Below are positions 38,021 to 49,069 of a DNA stretch of 64,000 nucleotides, in pieces. The stretch lies in contig OX388350.1 of NCBI GenBank assembly GCA_947579665.1, positions 41,015,393 through 41,079,392 on the forward strand, read 5' to 3'. The translations under genes were made by a program, and so were the position numbers. Position 1 is the stretch's first letter. Every line of letters begins with the position of its first letter. The DNA comes from Sympetrum striolatum. Taxonomy: Eukaryota > Arthropoda > Insecta > Odonata > Libellulidae. The notes beneath the pieces are model-generated. The model saw nothing but the letters and a program-made list of their open reading frames with translations, searched no databases and was not told the origin of the DNA.

Positions 38021-38029
38021 GTCCGGAGC

Positions 38030-38540
38030 AGTACTTCCAATCGCTGGAAATTTTAATCCGTGGGAGTGGTCAAAGATATCCACGATAATCCGTGCAGTTT
38101 CTTTACACTCTCGTGACGGATCCTAAAAAGGATCTTCTCGCGGTGCATATGATTTAAAACGTGAGCATAAAAATAGAGCCCCGCGACGAGAGTTGCCAGG
38201 TAAGCAATGTTCGTGCCGTCGACAGCGGTCTTCCGAAGCTTTGACGGCGCTGTTTCACGAAGCATTAACTCCGACGTCACTCGACGTCGACGTAAATGAA
38301 TTTCGAACCAATCTTGCTTTGCGAACAACTGGAGAAGGGAATCGATTCCGTCTGGATGAGCTCTCTCGGAGGAAGCCTTTTGGGCGCGTTCTATGTGCCT
38401 CGACCGAGTATGAAATTAAAATGCTGCGAAATGACGCCTCCGCCAACTTACAGCCGGAAGGTCCCCGATTTAATTTACCTCGGCGGACATGCAAATTAAC
38501 TCCATTGCATCTGGGAAATTACGGTGAAAGGTGATGCGCT
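38030..38540. other. GC-rich island with splice-donor, octamer and ACGTC motifs
   Basis: This is the clearest compositional island in the middle of the window. It has overlapping open frames on both strands (38053-38328 minus, 38193-38534 plus, 38255-38494 minus), none familiar. Visible motifs include CATAAAAATAG, CAGGTAAG at about 38199 (a consensus 5' splice site), CGACGTCACTCGACGTCGAC around 38273 and the octamer ATGCAAAT near 38490. It could be a promoter with a short first exon, or an enhancer. Without conservation or RNA data this stays a guess. Confidence 0.4.
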
Positions 38541-40820
38541 ATTTGGTGGAACTAGAATGGGGGTCTATAAGTGTATCTCGCGAGCCACACCTGGCTTTTA
38601 GGTACCTTAAAGTTGAAGCGGAACATAAATTATACTTAATACATTAAATAGTAGGTTAAAATTCTATTATATTTCAATTTTCAAATTAATAAATTACGAT
38701 CTTATATTTAATGCACAAAACATATTTAAGTTTTGATTAAATTTTAAAATGTGATGACAACGAACACCAATATTTTAAAATGTGAATTATTTATAAATTA
38801 ATTAAGGAGTCGCATTATGAAAGCTAAATTTGTTTTCGTACGCTGAAACAACTAATTCACCTTATGTGTAGAAATTGCCTAATAAATTCAAATTTAATTT
38901 AAAATTACAAAATGTAATTCCATAATTTACGTCGTTGTTTGGACGCATGAGAGCAAAATTTTACATTATTCTGGCATCGAAAACGTCCTTTTTGACGAAT
39001 GCTCCATCTCAAACATTTTTACACCCCTGATATGCATATCATAAGTGACGTAAAATGGAATAACTCCGTTTGGTGATGTTGATAGGAATCGATTCCACAC
39101 GCCAACTAAACCAAATACCCCTTGTAGATTGGGGTAATAGATAGCCAAGATCAAGCAAAAATCGATCCTACAACCAAGTCACACACCGAAAAGTGGGATT
39201 GGGAGTTATTGGTTTTGATGTGAATCCTTACAAATTAGATCGGAGATTGAGATTTATTAGAACAACTGAAAATATGCATTAATATCAAAATTAATATAAT
39301 TTATGTTTTCTGCCAATTGCATCTAGGTGAGTTGAGTGTGACTGTTAACTAAATAGTTCCAATTCGACAACAACAAAGTCTATTTATTACTATTTTATGA
39401 AGATCTATAGATGATTCTTTCAATCTCTCTCGACAACCCTGATCAATAGGATGAAAATCCAATAGTTTATATATTCGATCTAAAATATAGCTCAGATATT
39501 TGAATGTAATCATTTCCTTTTTGAATTAAACATCGCTTGAAGGTAAAATTATTGAGACATCTCTTCAAAGTTTACAATAATCAATGAAAAGTAGATGATT
39601 ATTTTAATGGAATTATCATTAAATTACTGTAATATTTACATACTATCATTTGGACAAAACAGTCATTATCTCTTAAAAACGAATATTACATAAAAGCTTC
39701 CCCGAGCACAATGAGGCAGGCACTTCAATTCCCAATTCAAGTCCCGATACTCTATCCTCACGACCACACAGAATTACGCCCAAGCAAGAGCCGTATGGCT
39801 TGTGGCAGAGAAACGAATGGCAATAAAAACCTTTCATTGAGTAAATTCTTGGTCGAGGCCCAAAAATCCAGAGAGGGAATAAACAAAGGGAAGTATAAAA
39901 TTTAAAAGTGGCCACCGCCGATAATAAAATCCGACCAGATCACTCGTCAACAAAGAATCCTGAACAACATCTGGCCACCTAAAATTTCAATCTTATTTTC
40001 GCCGCTTATTTACGTACAATTCAAGCAGGAATATTTTCGCGAAAAAGCATGGAGTAAAATGGTTCATATTACGTCTTATGACGCTGAGAATTAAAGACGA
40101 TGAATAACTTTCACACTTCCCCTTGGAGTATGATTCAAAGTAAGTGATTTAGCATTCTTCTTACATCTGGGTGATTGTAAATATTGAGTGAAACTACCCA
40201 TGGAAGACTTTTATATGTAAAAAGATATAAACATAATTTTCATTTCTGAAGCAAACAAACATTCATTCTTCAGTTTCTTCGCTGATTAAATGTGCGAGAC
40301 ATTCTCCCCTATCTTATTGTTAACCATACTTAAAGTAATCAGTGACGTATAGATGATATAAAGAGTAATTGTGAGCTTTATGTACAAATTATATTTTATG
40401 TATTTACTATTGACAAACTTATCATTTTAGTAGGGAATTAGCCAAGAGAATGAGCGAATATCACTTCCTGTATGTAAATCGAGGCTCGTAAGGATTTAAA
40501 TGGAAAGCAGTACCATTTTTCACAAAGAAACTAGTTGTAGTCTTATTTTATTCCAGGATCATTTTGTACAATACCACACATTAAAAAAATAAAGACATAG
40601 AATGTTTCCACGCATAAGCGTCATTTTCAGGTGTCACTATTTTATTTTCCATTTAATCATAGGATATCACAAAGTTACTTGCCAAACCGTTGAGTTTATT
40701 AGTAGAGATTTGCTAAGGTAATTATTTCGCAACAATTAACTAAAAAAATTGATTGAAGTTACCGACTAAAGATCGACTATAGTACATTCTCTTTGCCAAT
40801 ACACTTTTCCGTAACAGTAT
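38541..40820. other. AT-rich DNA, no gene recognised
   Basis: A slightly GC-richer patch at 39700-39960 carries short frames on both strands. Nothing is recognisable. Confidence 0.5.
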
Positions 40821-40824
40821 TTCA

Positions 40825-40935
40825 GAATTTTTTCCTTGGTTTGGAGTTTTCTTCTATATGGGTGTAAAACATGGACACTGAGAAAATAGGAGGTCTAAAG
40901 TTTAGAAGCCTTTGAGAAATGGATGTAGGGTAAAT
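40825..40935 (+). pseudogene. LINE polyprotein C-terminal fragment (family A, copy 2)
   Basis: Two adjacent frames give LVWSFLLY and GCKTWTLRK, followed by EV, a stop and SLEAFEKWM. This matches the LVWSVLLYGCETWTLRKEE..LEAFEMW segment of RTE/L1-like elements and the copies at 19.3 and 55.9 kb. Similarity fades quickly downstream. It is short, broken and not functional. Confidence 0.7.
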
Positions 40936-40939
40936 AGGA

Positions 40940-41840
40940 AAAGGAAAGTTGGGTTGAATGGAAACCGGGAAGCTTCTAAATCAAGCGAGATTTAAACATA
41001 AAGATCGGGGGAAGCAGTAAGAACAAATACACAGAAGAGCGAAGACAGGCAGAAAAGCAAAAGTTGGGAGAATGCTGCGAAAAGATAGATATATGAAAAG
41101 ACAAACACCGATGTTCACACCCTAAAATCTGCTGATGATGACAAGCATCTGAAAGACCCAATGGTCTCCGAGAAGAGAATTCTTAAGAGTAAGTGAAGAA
41201 TTTCTTAAGAGTTAATTGAGGAGGACTTTTAAAGAAGCGGCAATGACAAATGATGCCGAACGGGGAGCGGAAATATCAACAATGGGAGATGTGTAACACG
41301 TGTTCTTTTGTAACAGGAAGAGGGCGAAAATAGATTGGGAGTGGCGGTCAAACTGGAACTTTGAAGGGTAGACGATTCTTGGAAATGGGAATGGAGATCG
41401 AACGCTTAGGCAAAGGCCAACCGAGTCGAACATCCTGAAATGCTAATCTTTTTGCTCTTCCACGAAAGTGGACCAAATTGAAATTGCGATTTTCTCAAAT
41501 TTTGAAATGTTTAGACGTTTTAAGTATGCAACATCACTTTGTTCTAAATAACAGAATGTACACTCAAATGCTGAAACTAGACCAGGAATTCCAAAATGCA
41601 AATGACATATTGGAATTATCATTAATTTTAATACATTTAACTCTACAAATAATTAAAAAACTAGGAGGCAGTGTTTGTTATGATGCAAATATTATGATCA
41701 ATTATTACAATGATAGAAAACACCAACATATATATATATATATAACAATACGTCAACTAAATGAATATGCAAAAAGTCAAACAAATACAAATTAATTGAA
41801 AATAGCGTCAATTGACATATTAATGCAAATACCGTAGTTG
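40940..41840. other. AT-rich DNA with a TA microsatellite
   Basis: An (AT)n run of about 18 bases lies near 41728. The 105-codon frame at 41478-41795 is AT-rich, runs through this microsatellite and resembles nothing known. Confidence 0.45.
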
Positions 41841-41844
41841 TAAA

Positions 41845-41937
41845 TTTACCCCATAACTCTTTTGGGGTTTATTGTGAGAGTGGTCATCGTTGACTAAAAT
41901 ACACCCAACAATAAAGACGAATTATTATTATTATATA
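41845..41937 (+). repeat. SINE 3' body with ATT tail (second SINE family)
   Basis: GGGGTTTATTGTGAGAGTGG, TCATCGTTGACTAAAATAC and CCCAACAATAAAGACGA are followed by an ATT-repeat tail. The same blocks follow a tRNA-like head at 59310-59466. No head is recognisable here, so it is a 5'-truncated copy. Confidence 0.7.
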
Positions 41938-42085
41938 TCTATTATTCCAACTGGTTATGACTAGCAATTCGAGCTTAAAGTACATGAATGTTCAGTAGGA
42001 AACTAATTCAAAGAAAATCTATAGATAATGATCATTCGTACAGTAACCGAGGGGAAAACAGAAAAAAGTTAAATTGGTGAAACAT

Positions 42086-42150
42086 CCCAGTCCTTGGGAA
42101 TTTTCCTGGGTGCACACCCTTATGTGCAAAGTCACCTCAATTCTTTCCTT
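42086..42150 (+). repeat. SINE body fragment (first SINE family)
   Basis: CCTTGGGAATTTTCCTGGG, TGCACACCCTTATGTGC and AAAGTCACCT closely match the copy at 17.8 kb. It is headless and directly followed by a LINE remnant. Confidence 0.75.
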
Positions 42151-42680
42151 GGTGAAACATCTTGGAGTAAACCTCCAAAAAACCTTACATGAGGAAACCG
42201 CATCCGCAATATTTAAGGAGTACTTAAAAAAAAACTTTGCTTCGCCAAGAGAATAGTTGGTAGGATTGAAGTAAATGAACGCCAGTGATTTACATTGGTT
42301 AGACCTAACCTAGGGTATGCATGTGCTGTATGGGACCCAGCTGAAAATACGAGTAGTGGTATTCGTGAATTAGAGAAAGTATGTCAAAAGCCGATACGTT
42401 TTATAAAGAATTGCTGCGATATATCAGTGAGCGTTACTCAGATGCTTCAGGGACGCAGGGTGGTAACTTTTAGAAGGTAGAACATTTAAACAGGCTTAAT
42501 TTACGTTATAAATTCAGATATTGTATGTTCTCAGATGTAGCAAATATTTTGTATTTTCGGTGTTATATAGGTCATTCAGGTACGGCGAACAATATTAGAG
42601 AAATAGAAGATAGAACGAATCAATTCAAAAATGCAACTTTCCTTGATCGATACGCAAAAGTTATAAATTAGGGAAGTAGA
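42145..42680 (+). pseudogene. LINE polyprotein C-terminal fragment (family B, copy 3)
   Basis: Ordered pieces over several frames are HLGVNLQKTLHEE, FAKRIVGRIEVNERQ, LVRPNLGYACAVWDP, IRELEKV, SVTQMLQGRR and, further on, IEDRTNQFKNATF with DRYAKVIN at the end. They match in order the family pattern YLGVxL, LVRPxLEYACxVWDP, LEKVQRRAARF, SVTxML and RTxxFKNSFFPR of CR1/Jockey-type elements. QRRAARF is changed to CQKPIRF. Stops and frame changes are frequent, and the polymerase core is absent. The open frame 42295-42480 is part of this remnant. Confidence 0.85.
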
Positions 42681-43135
42681 ATCATAGCGTATGCACCCTT
42701 TGCTATACCCTTAAAGGCTTCTTCCAGGGTATATATTTGAATATGTAGACACAATAGTTATGTTACCACTGAGAAATGCATTGATCTCATAATCTAACCT
42801 AGGACATTTCGAAGAGGCTTATCTATATTGAATCCAACAAAATTTCTTCTTCTCATTAAATGGGGGACATATTTGCGTTATAATGAAAAACGTAGATTTT
42901 TTCGGTTATTACTAGGTGGACACTAACGTCATCATAAAAGGAGAAAATAGGCGCAAGGTTGCTGAATTCTTAAATCTAATTACCAGGGATGACCGAGAAC
43001 GTAACGCAGAGTAAAAGAAACTCCGCCTTGAAATAAGGCTTCGGCGTGACGAGGTTTTCTTGTTTTTGAAGTGGCTTAAATAAAATAAGGCGGAAAAGTC
43101 TATTCCGTTCCATTCACTAACATCCATTCCTATAC
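42681..43135. other. AT-rich DNA, no gene recognised
   Basis: Nothing specific is seen beyond a minus-strand chance frame at 42912-43127. Confidence 0.45.
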
Positions 43136-43137
43136 TA

Positions 43138-43228
43138 CTGTGGCGTAGGGGATAGCATGCAAGCCTAGAAACGCCGAGGTCCCTGGTTCAAATCCTGGTA
43201 AGAACATGATTGTTTATGTTAGCAATTG
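43138..43228 (+). repeat. tRNA-derived SINE head (second SINE family)
   Basis: A-box-like TGGCGTAGGGGATAGCATGC and B-box CTGGTTCAAATCCTGG are followed by AGAACATGATTGTTTA. The last block is shared with the copy at 59.35 kb (GGGCATGGTTGTTTA). The 3' body is lost or diverged. Confidence 0.65.
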
Positions 43229-43373
43229 AAAGCTCGATTGCACGAGTTTTCTCTTCAATCTAAAAATTCAGATACTAAAAACGTGATAACTACTGTCACT
43301 TGGGAATTTCCAAAGATTATTTCCAATCGAAGAAGCCCTAACTTGGTGGAACTCCATAATCGGAATCATAATA

Positions 43374-43536
43374 AATAAACTTTCAAAATTCCACAAAACA
43401 AAAATTCATTGTGCGACCGGTTTCGAGCTAACCGCTCATCGTCTGGCATAGGATAAAAATGTGCCAGATGATGAGCGGTTAGCTCGAAACCGGTCGCACA
43501 ATGAATTTTTGTTTTGTGGAATTTTGAAAGTTTATT
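43374..43536. repeat. Foldback element with near-perfect 75-bp arms carrying two inverted hammerhead-like motifs
   Basis: The left arm (43374-43448) and right arm (43462-43536) are reverse complements over 75 bp with a single difference seen, around a 13-base spacer. Each arm holds the motif CAGA(T/C)GAT, stem GAGC/GCTC with loop GGTTA, GAAA, ACCGGTC. The outer parts contain TTTTGTTTTGTGG. Possible TAAT flanks could be target duplications but are too short to trust. The near-identity of the arms suggests recent formation or gene conversion. Confidence 0.88.
43460..43500 (+). other. Best hammerhead-ribozyme-like fold in the window
   Basis: Read as RNA: stem I UGUGC (43460-43464) pairs with GCACA (43496-43500). 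The core CAGAUGA (43465-43471) plus one extra U is followed by stem II GAGC/GCUC (43473-43476 with 43482-43485), GAAA (43486-43489), ACC/GGU as a loop-less stem III and C at 43495 in the cleavage position. Differences from the CUGANGA consensus are A at U4 and the extra U. A loop-less stem III can only form between two molecules. Activity is unproven, and the U4 change would be expected to harm it. Confidence 0.45.
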
Positions 43537-43624
43537 TAATGTGATCCCAAAGATTATTTATTTTTTTACACGACTAGCTTGATCTACAAACAAGTAAGTC
43601 TATTTATAGACGAAACTAGTCGCC

Positions 43625-44075
43625 TTTTAAAAATAAATAGTCTGTGGAAATTACTAAATTCCTTGCTTCTTCTATGTTCCGCCCTTCCTCAAAGTTGATC
43701 TTGGAGACATCAGATTCACTATCAATAAATTATACATAACGTTAACTGTAAGCTAAAAACATTCTAATTCCATGATATATGTGTGATGATACGAAAAGAT
43801 ACGATTAATAGTACAAAGAATTAGGTTGTGGGAAAAACTCCACAACTTTAGGTTTACAGAGATATACAAGATACCTATATAAAAACGCCCACACAAAAGA
43901 AGGAAACTTTACGCAAAAAATAAAGTAAATCCTAAAGTTAAATTTTCTGGGCCATGGCGATGGTTGAGGCTAGAACATGATGAGAGTCAAAATGCATAAG
44001 GTTTTGGAATGAAAAAATATATAATAATATAAATTCCTCTAATTTATTGTCCGATAAATATAAGAAATAGGAGAT
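43625..44075. other. AT-rich DNA, no gene recognised
   Basis: Nothing specific is seen. Confidence 0.45.
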
Positions 44076-44079
44076 AATT

Positions 44080-44340
44080 TCGCTGTGTGGAATCCGGACA
44101 ACATTTGCTTCCAGAGGACCGCCTCGAGAAAAAGCGAAGACTTGCGAACCGAGGTCGCCGGGAAGAGTTGAGTGATTGTATTATTTGCTGTAGTAAATCC
44201 TAGGTGGCGTCACCGGTGACCTTGCATGTCATCTTCGCGTGGGTGAACGTAAACACAACCTCATATTTGACGGCGGAGTATTACGCTACGAAGAATACCC
44301 TATCCACCATTCCCTCCGAGAAACCTGAAAGAACACAGGA
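44080..44340. other. GC-rich island
   Basis: The segment is GC-richer and contains GGTGGCGTCACCGGTGACC around 44211 and TGACCTTGCATG, the latter with a nuclear-receptor half-site-like TGACCTTG. No open frame of note is present. It may be regulatory. Confidence 0.3.
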
Positions 44341-44799
44341 GAAAAAGACGCTTGGAAAAAAGAAACAAAAGGAATGATGAAATCGGAGAAATGGTAGTTT
44401 CACCGAGATATGGGATTCGCCTTCATGGTTTTATGAAATAAAAGATTGAGCCGCTGATGGTTGTGTTATAATAAAGTATAAAACACCCAAAAACTAAATT
44501 AAATTGCATCAGTGACTATTATTTCTATAATCGTCTTTTGTTTTACGTATTATTAGTCATATTATAATAGTTTAATAATCGTAGTTGATCTTTTATTTCT
44601 CCTCCATCTCGAAAACAAATCTGTAAAAGTTTTGCTTTTCTTCTTCATTCTATTCAGGTATATAACATCCGTAGTTATAGTCATCAACCGAATCTCATGC
44701 AACTTCGTCATTGGACGGGCCTGATTCACTAAAACCAAGGAATCCAACTCATGCTATACTTGTTTTGAATTATTCCTGTGTTTTCGCGGGTTTTATTTT

Positions 44800-45036
44800 C
44801 GCTCCTTTTCTGATGTGAGCATTTTCCCGCTCAGTGGGATTTTCACTGAAAGCCTTCAGCTGAGGAGTTGACCACACACCGCTATTCTTTTATTTTCTGT
44901 GTTTATTGTGTATATTTTATATATCTTTCTACTGTATGATAGTGCTAACATTTGTGACTTCTGAAGCTAGGTGTAAGAGTACCCTCATGGGACTAACCTT
45001 GCCGTATAAAGGGTTGTATAGTAATAATAATAAAAC
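44800..45036 (+). mobile_element. Probable LINE 3' untranslated end with AATAAT tail
   Basis: A T/G-rich stretch with GTGTTTATTGTGTATATT, TGTATGATAGTGCTAAC and CATGGGACTAACCTTGCC ends in GTAATAATAATAAAA, the layout of a non-LTR 3' UTR and tail. No coding remnant is recognisable upstream, so the assignment rests on layout alone. Confidence 0.4.
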
Positions 45037-45271
45037 CATACAAATCAGACACAATAATCTGCTGATATGTATTTCACTCCCAAAGGGAGGCACTGACACA
45101 GACAGACTTGACACAGACTGATAGCCTTGACACAGACTATTCTTTTCTGTCAAGCTCTAAGGTAATCTTGTAACTCTAATTTATTATGGTTTTTGGGCAT
45201 TTTTGACTTTATTGTTTCATAGCTTCATGACAAAACCTCACACCAAACAACAAGAAACTACGAGACAGAAC

Positions 45272-45390
45272 AGAACAGTCATAAAAGCCTACATTTATAA
45301 AACCCCACAGAGATTAAATTTAAAAAAATACATATGTCTGTGGGGCTCTGTTTTGTGGGGTTTTGTCGTGTAGGCATTTATTGGGGTTCT
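45272..45390. repeat. Imperfect inverted repeat, MITE-like
   Basis: The left arm (45272-45312: AGAACAGTCATAAAAGCC..., AAAACCCCACAGAG) pairs imperfectly with the right arm (45346-45390: CTCTGTTTTGTGGGG, TAGGCATTTATTGGGG, TTCT). TCTGTGGGG at 45336-45344 adds a second partner for CCCCACAGA. No target duplication is clear. Confidence 0.6.
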
Positions 45391-45529
45391 ATCTTGTGAT
45401 CATTCGGGTTGGGTTATTTCCTATCACGAATTTTCATAGGTGGCAAGGGAAAAAAATTCTCGAGCTTGATTACATTAATTCCAACGAAGTGTTCTGAATG
45501 CAAATCTATTAGACAATGGAGGAACATCG

Positions 45530-45760
45530 ATTCATACTCTGAATTACGGCAGCGAGGTAATGTGCGTCACTAACTATGGCGTCTTCCTTTAATCGATTTA
45601 ACAACGATGCCGTATTAGTGCTTTACCGTTTACGGAATAAATTACGCGCGAGAGCCTTGTCGTTTTTACGTTGGGAAACCTCCAACGTCACGTCGCTTTA
45701 CGTCAAATATTCTTCGGAGGTTCTTTAAAAATGACGTCAGAAGAACGTATCCGCTCATCT
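45530..45760. other. GC-richer segment with ACGTC/TGACGTCA motifs
   Basis: It has repeated ACGTCACG/TACGTCAAA sites and TGACGTCA near 45732, with no open frame. It is comparable to the islands at 11.7 and 49.1 kb. It may be regulatory. Confidence 0.3.
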
Positions 45761-47690
45761 GTATCATTTTGTCACTACTGATTGAGGAAAACTTTGATTA
45801 TTGGTAACAGCTAAAGATTGGTTGCGACTTAAAGTAGTAGTATGGCAATACTCTTTTGAAATTTTATGCGTAAGGCTTTATGTGGAATATTGACTGTTAA
45901 ATCTACATTCTAATCATAGTAGTCTTAGATTAATATGTTAACTAAAGCTGGTTAAATAGTAAATTGCTGACTCAATCACTTGGTGGAACTTCATCCTAAT
46001 AAATAATATAAATTATAGTTTATTATATCTTATGCGTTAAGTAACTTACTGTTTTACGAAATAAGTTGTAGCAATTTGGAGAATGCATCAATGGTTTATA
46101 TTTGTATGTAAAAATTAGTAATATCGTTTGAGTTTGTATGAATTGTTAAATCCTGTGTGGTTTTACGTCGCCACCTGACCCTTGGTCTTACAACGGCGGA
46201 AATTAATAATTAATTTATAATGATATACGTTATTCTTGGCAATTACAGCTTAATTTAGACGAATGGTCGGTATTTATTTTTTTAAATAAATAATAATATA
46301 TATATATTATTAATGAAGTTAAAGACATTAGCAATATATTTACCAGTTTTTAATTTCCCTTTTTGCCACTGAAACTTTATCAATAAAATGTAGATTTTTT
46401 GGTAATGTATTAAAAAGATTTGAACGTTTTTAAATCTTTGTATTTGTTTGAATAATAGTTATCTGTAATAAATATGTAATTATGTAATAATTTTAGTGGG
46501 AGAATGTTTAATTCTTTGTAATAATTTAAATCAGTGGTTTTAACATTTTTGTTATAATAAATATATTTTAGTATTATTATAACTAATTATTATACAATTA
46601 CGGATTATAAAACTATAACTTTTTATCATACTATTTAAGGTCCACGTTGCCTACGATATCTATATACGTCTATAATATCTACGAGCACCATTAGTATAAA
46701 AGTATTGAGGTTAATGATTAACACAATGTCATCACTTGCCAAAGAAGGAAAGCCGCCAACTCCGCAGAACGTCATTATCTCGTCATCAATAAAATGATAA
46801 CTACGGGGACTTCTATAACCGAGGTATAAATAGATAAGGGTCCGCTGAGAGGGCTGATAGAGAAAGTGAGGACATTTCTGAAGGAATTGAGAAGACGCTG
46901 TCGACGAGGAGGCAAGTGACTAATCGATCCTTTGATTGATTTATTATTTATTTTGTGCGTCTTTTCCCGAGGCATTGAGCCTCGGTGATGCCGTTAAAGG
47001 TGATGTCTTGAGGAAGATGTGGAATAATTCACGAAATGCTTCTTGGAGGGCGCATTGATCATTGTTTTCGGAGACTTATCTCACTGAATTATGGATTATA
47101 ATAGAGTTGGATGGTCGAGATACGCACTAGATATATACTGTGGATCTACTACGATTGATCGAAACTCGTTTGCCCGACACCTTGCATGATATGCCATTTT
47201 TATTGATAGGTCGTATGACCGACAGTCTAATTTCCCCTCGAATTATCGACGCGTAACATTGACCGACAATTCGCTTTATCGATGCCTCAGTACATCTAAA
47301 CCGCATTGCATTGCCTATCAAATTGGATGTCAACAAAAGTGTGATCAAAAGAAAGGATCCCGTATACAACTCTAGAGCCAATTGCACTACACCTTTTTCC
47401 GAGAGATATTTTGGATCATTTTGCCGGACTTGAATTAATTGTCACACAGACGGACCCCAATTACTTCTAATTATTTAACTTCGACGACTGCAAGTCAAAG
47501 CAAATTCTAGCATTTTAGTACCGTAACTTCTCAGTTGAGAGAAATTAAATTGATAATAATAATTTATGTTCGTATAATTAAAATTTATTTAGGCGAGATT
47601 AATAGTATAAGTCTCTTCGTCCATCCAACGTATCATAACTAATTATACAATAATTGAATTAAAGAAATACTATGAGAAAAAATTAGAAGA
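45761..47690. other. AT-rich DNA, no gene recognised
   Basis: There is a TA-rich simple stretch near 46280-46310. The patch at 47130-47400 is richer in GC and carries an 86-codon minus-strand frame with no recognisable product. Confidence 0.45.
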
Positions 47691-47734
47691 ATTGCGGATG
47701 TAAGTAACCAAAGGGAATCCTTGTGATAAATATG

Positions 47735-47815
47735 AATTGCAGGAATACACCCACGTAGAAGGGGTGTGTGAAAAACCAGCGCAAACCTACTGTTAGTAAT
47801 AACTAGAAGATGAGA
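47735..47815 (+). repeat. Dispersed repeat family R (copy 2)
   Basis: ATTGCAGGAATACACCCACG, TAGAAGGGGTGTGTGAAAAA and CAAACCTACTGTTAGTAAT lie in the same order as at 21.7 and 50.3 kb. Confidence 0.6.
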
Positions 47816-47939
47816 AAAAACATGACATGTGCTTACGTCGAATCAAATAATCATAACAGAACTTACGATCATCATTCGTAGGTTTCAAATTATCCTCATC
47901 CTGACCCAATTCGACCTAACTCATCTAAATAATAAATTA

Positions 47940-48120
47940 ATCCCCAGATAAAATCCTGGCCGTAGAGGCGCTGACGGCGGAAGGGGTCGAGTTAATTTCG
48001 GGACTAAATTGCGAGGAAAGCAATCAGGGCGAGACACCTCTCCGAGATGAAAGCCGCCATTCAGATAACCCAACACCTTTCGACTCAGAAGCTCCCCGGC
48101 ATCTTTGCACGTATTTTTAC
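47940..48120. other. GC-rich island
   Basis: This short segment of higher GC has GGCGCTGACGGCGG-type runs and no recognisable product. Confidence 0.3.
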
Positions 48121-48600
48121 TTCGGCAAGAATATGGGTAAAATCACGTTGGAGCATGGCAGGTCGTTAGTAGCCTAGTTGTTCGCTTAGTCGCTTATTCC
48201 AATATAAAATTGAAGCCTACTTTCTTACGGAGATACACACAGTTAGACGGTATGGTAGCAATGCGCAAGGCAGGTAAGCTGGTTTACATCGCTGTAAGCA
48301 AGTATGGCTAGACTTGCGCGCCCGCATTTGCAGTCTTCTCTAATTCTGTCGAAGTTTCGGTGAAGCTATAGCTTGCACATAATCAAAAGGTTTCGCATCA
48401 TTCTCAATTACTGAAAGAACCTTCCAGTATAATTCCTTACGTTTTGATACAAATTATGGTAATCACCAAAAACCTTACTTTCATGACCCACACGATGAAC
48501 ATGGCATTCGCGTGCACCTTTTTCAATAAAAACCGCTTGTTAGCAGAACTATCAAGAATACGAGCTATTCCTCTCTAGAGCTGACCATCTTAAGCGCATA
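48120..48600. other. No gene recognised
   Basis: A phrase GTTAGTAGCCTAGTTGTTCGC near 48166 resembles a SINE A box, but no B box follows. Confidence 0.35.
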
Positions 48601-49017
48601 CAAGCAACCAACTGAACGTCACTGTGAGTGTACAGCTTTTTGCTAGGTAGTTCTTCCTTAAACAGGGCCTTATATGAATGGAATAACCTACCCGATGAGG
48701 TTTTCGAACCTTTTCCCCAATCTAGCAGTATACTCACAAATATAATAAGGGAAATAATTAGTTGTAATTAATATATTTGTATTTATGTATATAATGTTTT
48801 GGAAGGTCCTTTCTCCCTATTCTCACTCTGACTATGATTTTCTCATTGTATTCTTATCATTGTATTATCTATTGTATATGTATTATTTATTGAAATCGTA
48901 TTACTTACCTGGGGTACTATTGTTACAAATATAAACATGTACGTATGATCTTGTATAAGGTTCCCACCATGGACGTGCTTCCAAATTGCAGCCTCTTCAA
49001 CAATAATAATAATAAGC
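48600..49017 (+). pseudogene. LINE 3' end: short C-terminal frame, 3' UTR and AATAAT tail
   Basis: The frame 48634-48771 reads SSSLNRALYEWNNLPDEVFE and ends about 25 codons later in a stop. WNNLPDEVF is a good match to the WNxLPxEV motif near the C-terminus of non-LTR retrotransposon proteins. Some 230 bases of AT-rich 3' UTR follow, ending in CAACAATAATAATAATAAG at 48999-49017. Upstream coding similarity is lost. The 61-codon minus-strand frame over the same DNA is its antisense shadow. Confidence 0.6.
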
Positions 49018-49069
49018 AGGAGTAGCTTAGAAACAATCAACCAGCCTGTATGTGGGTATGCGACCTGCC

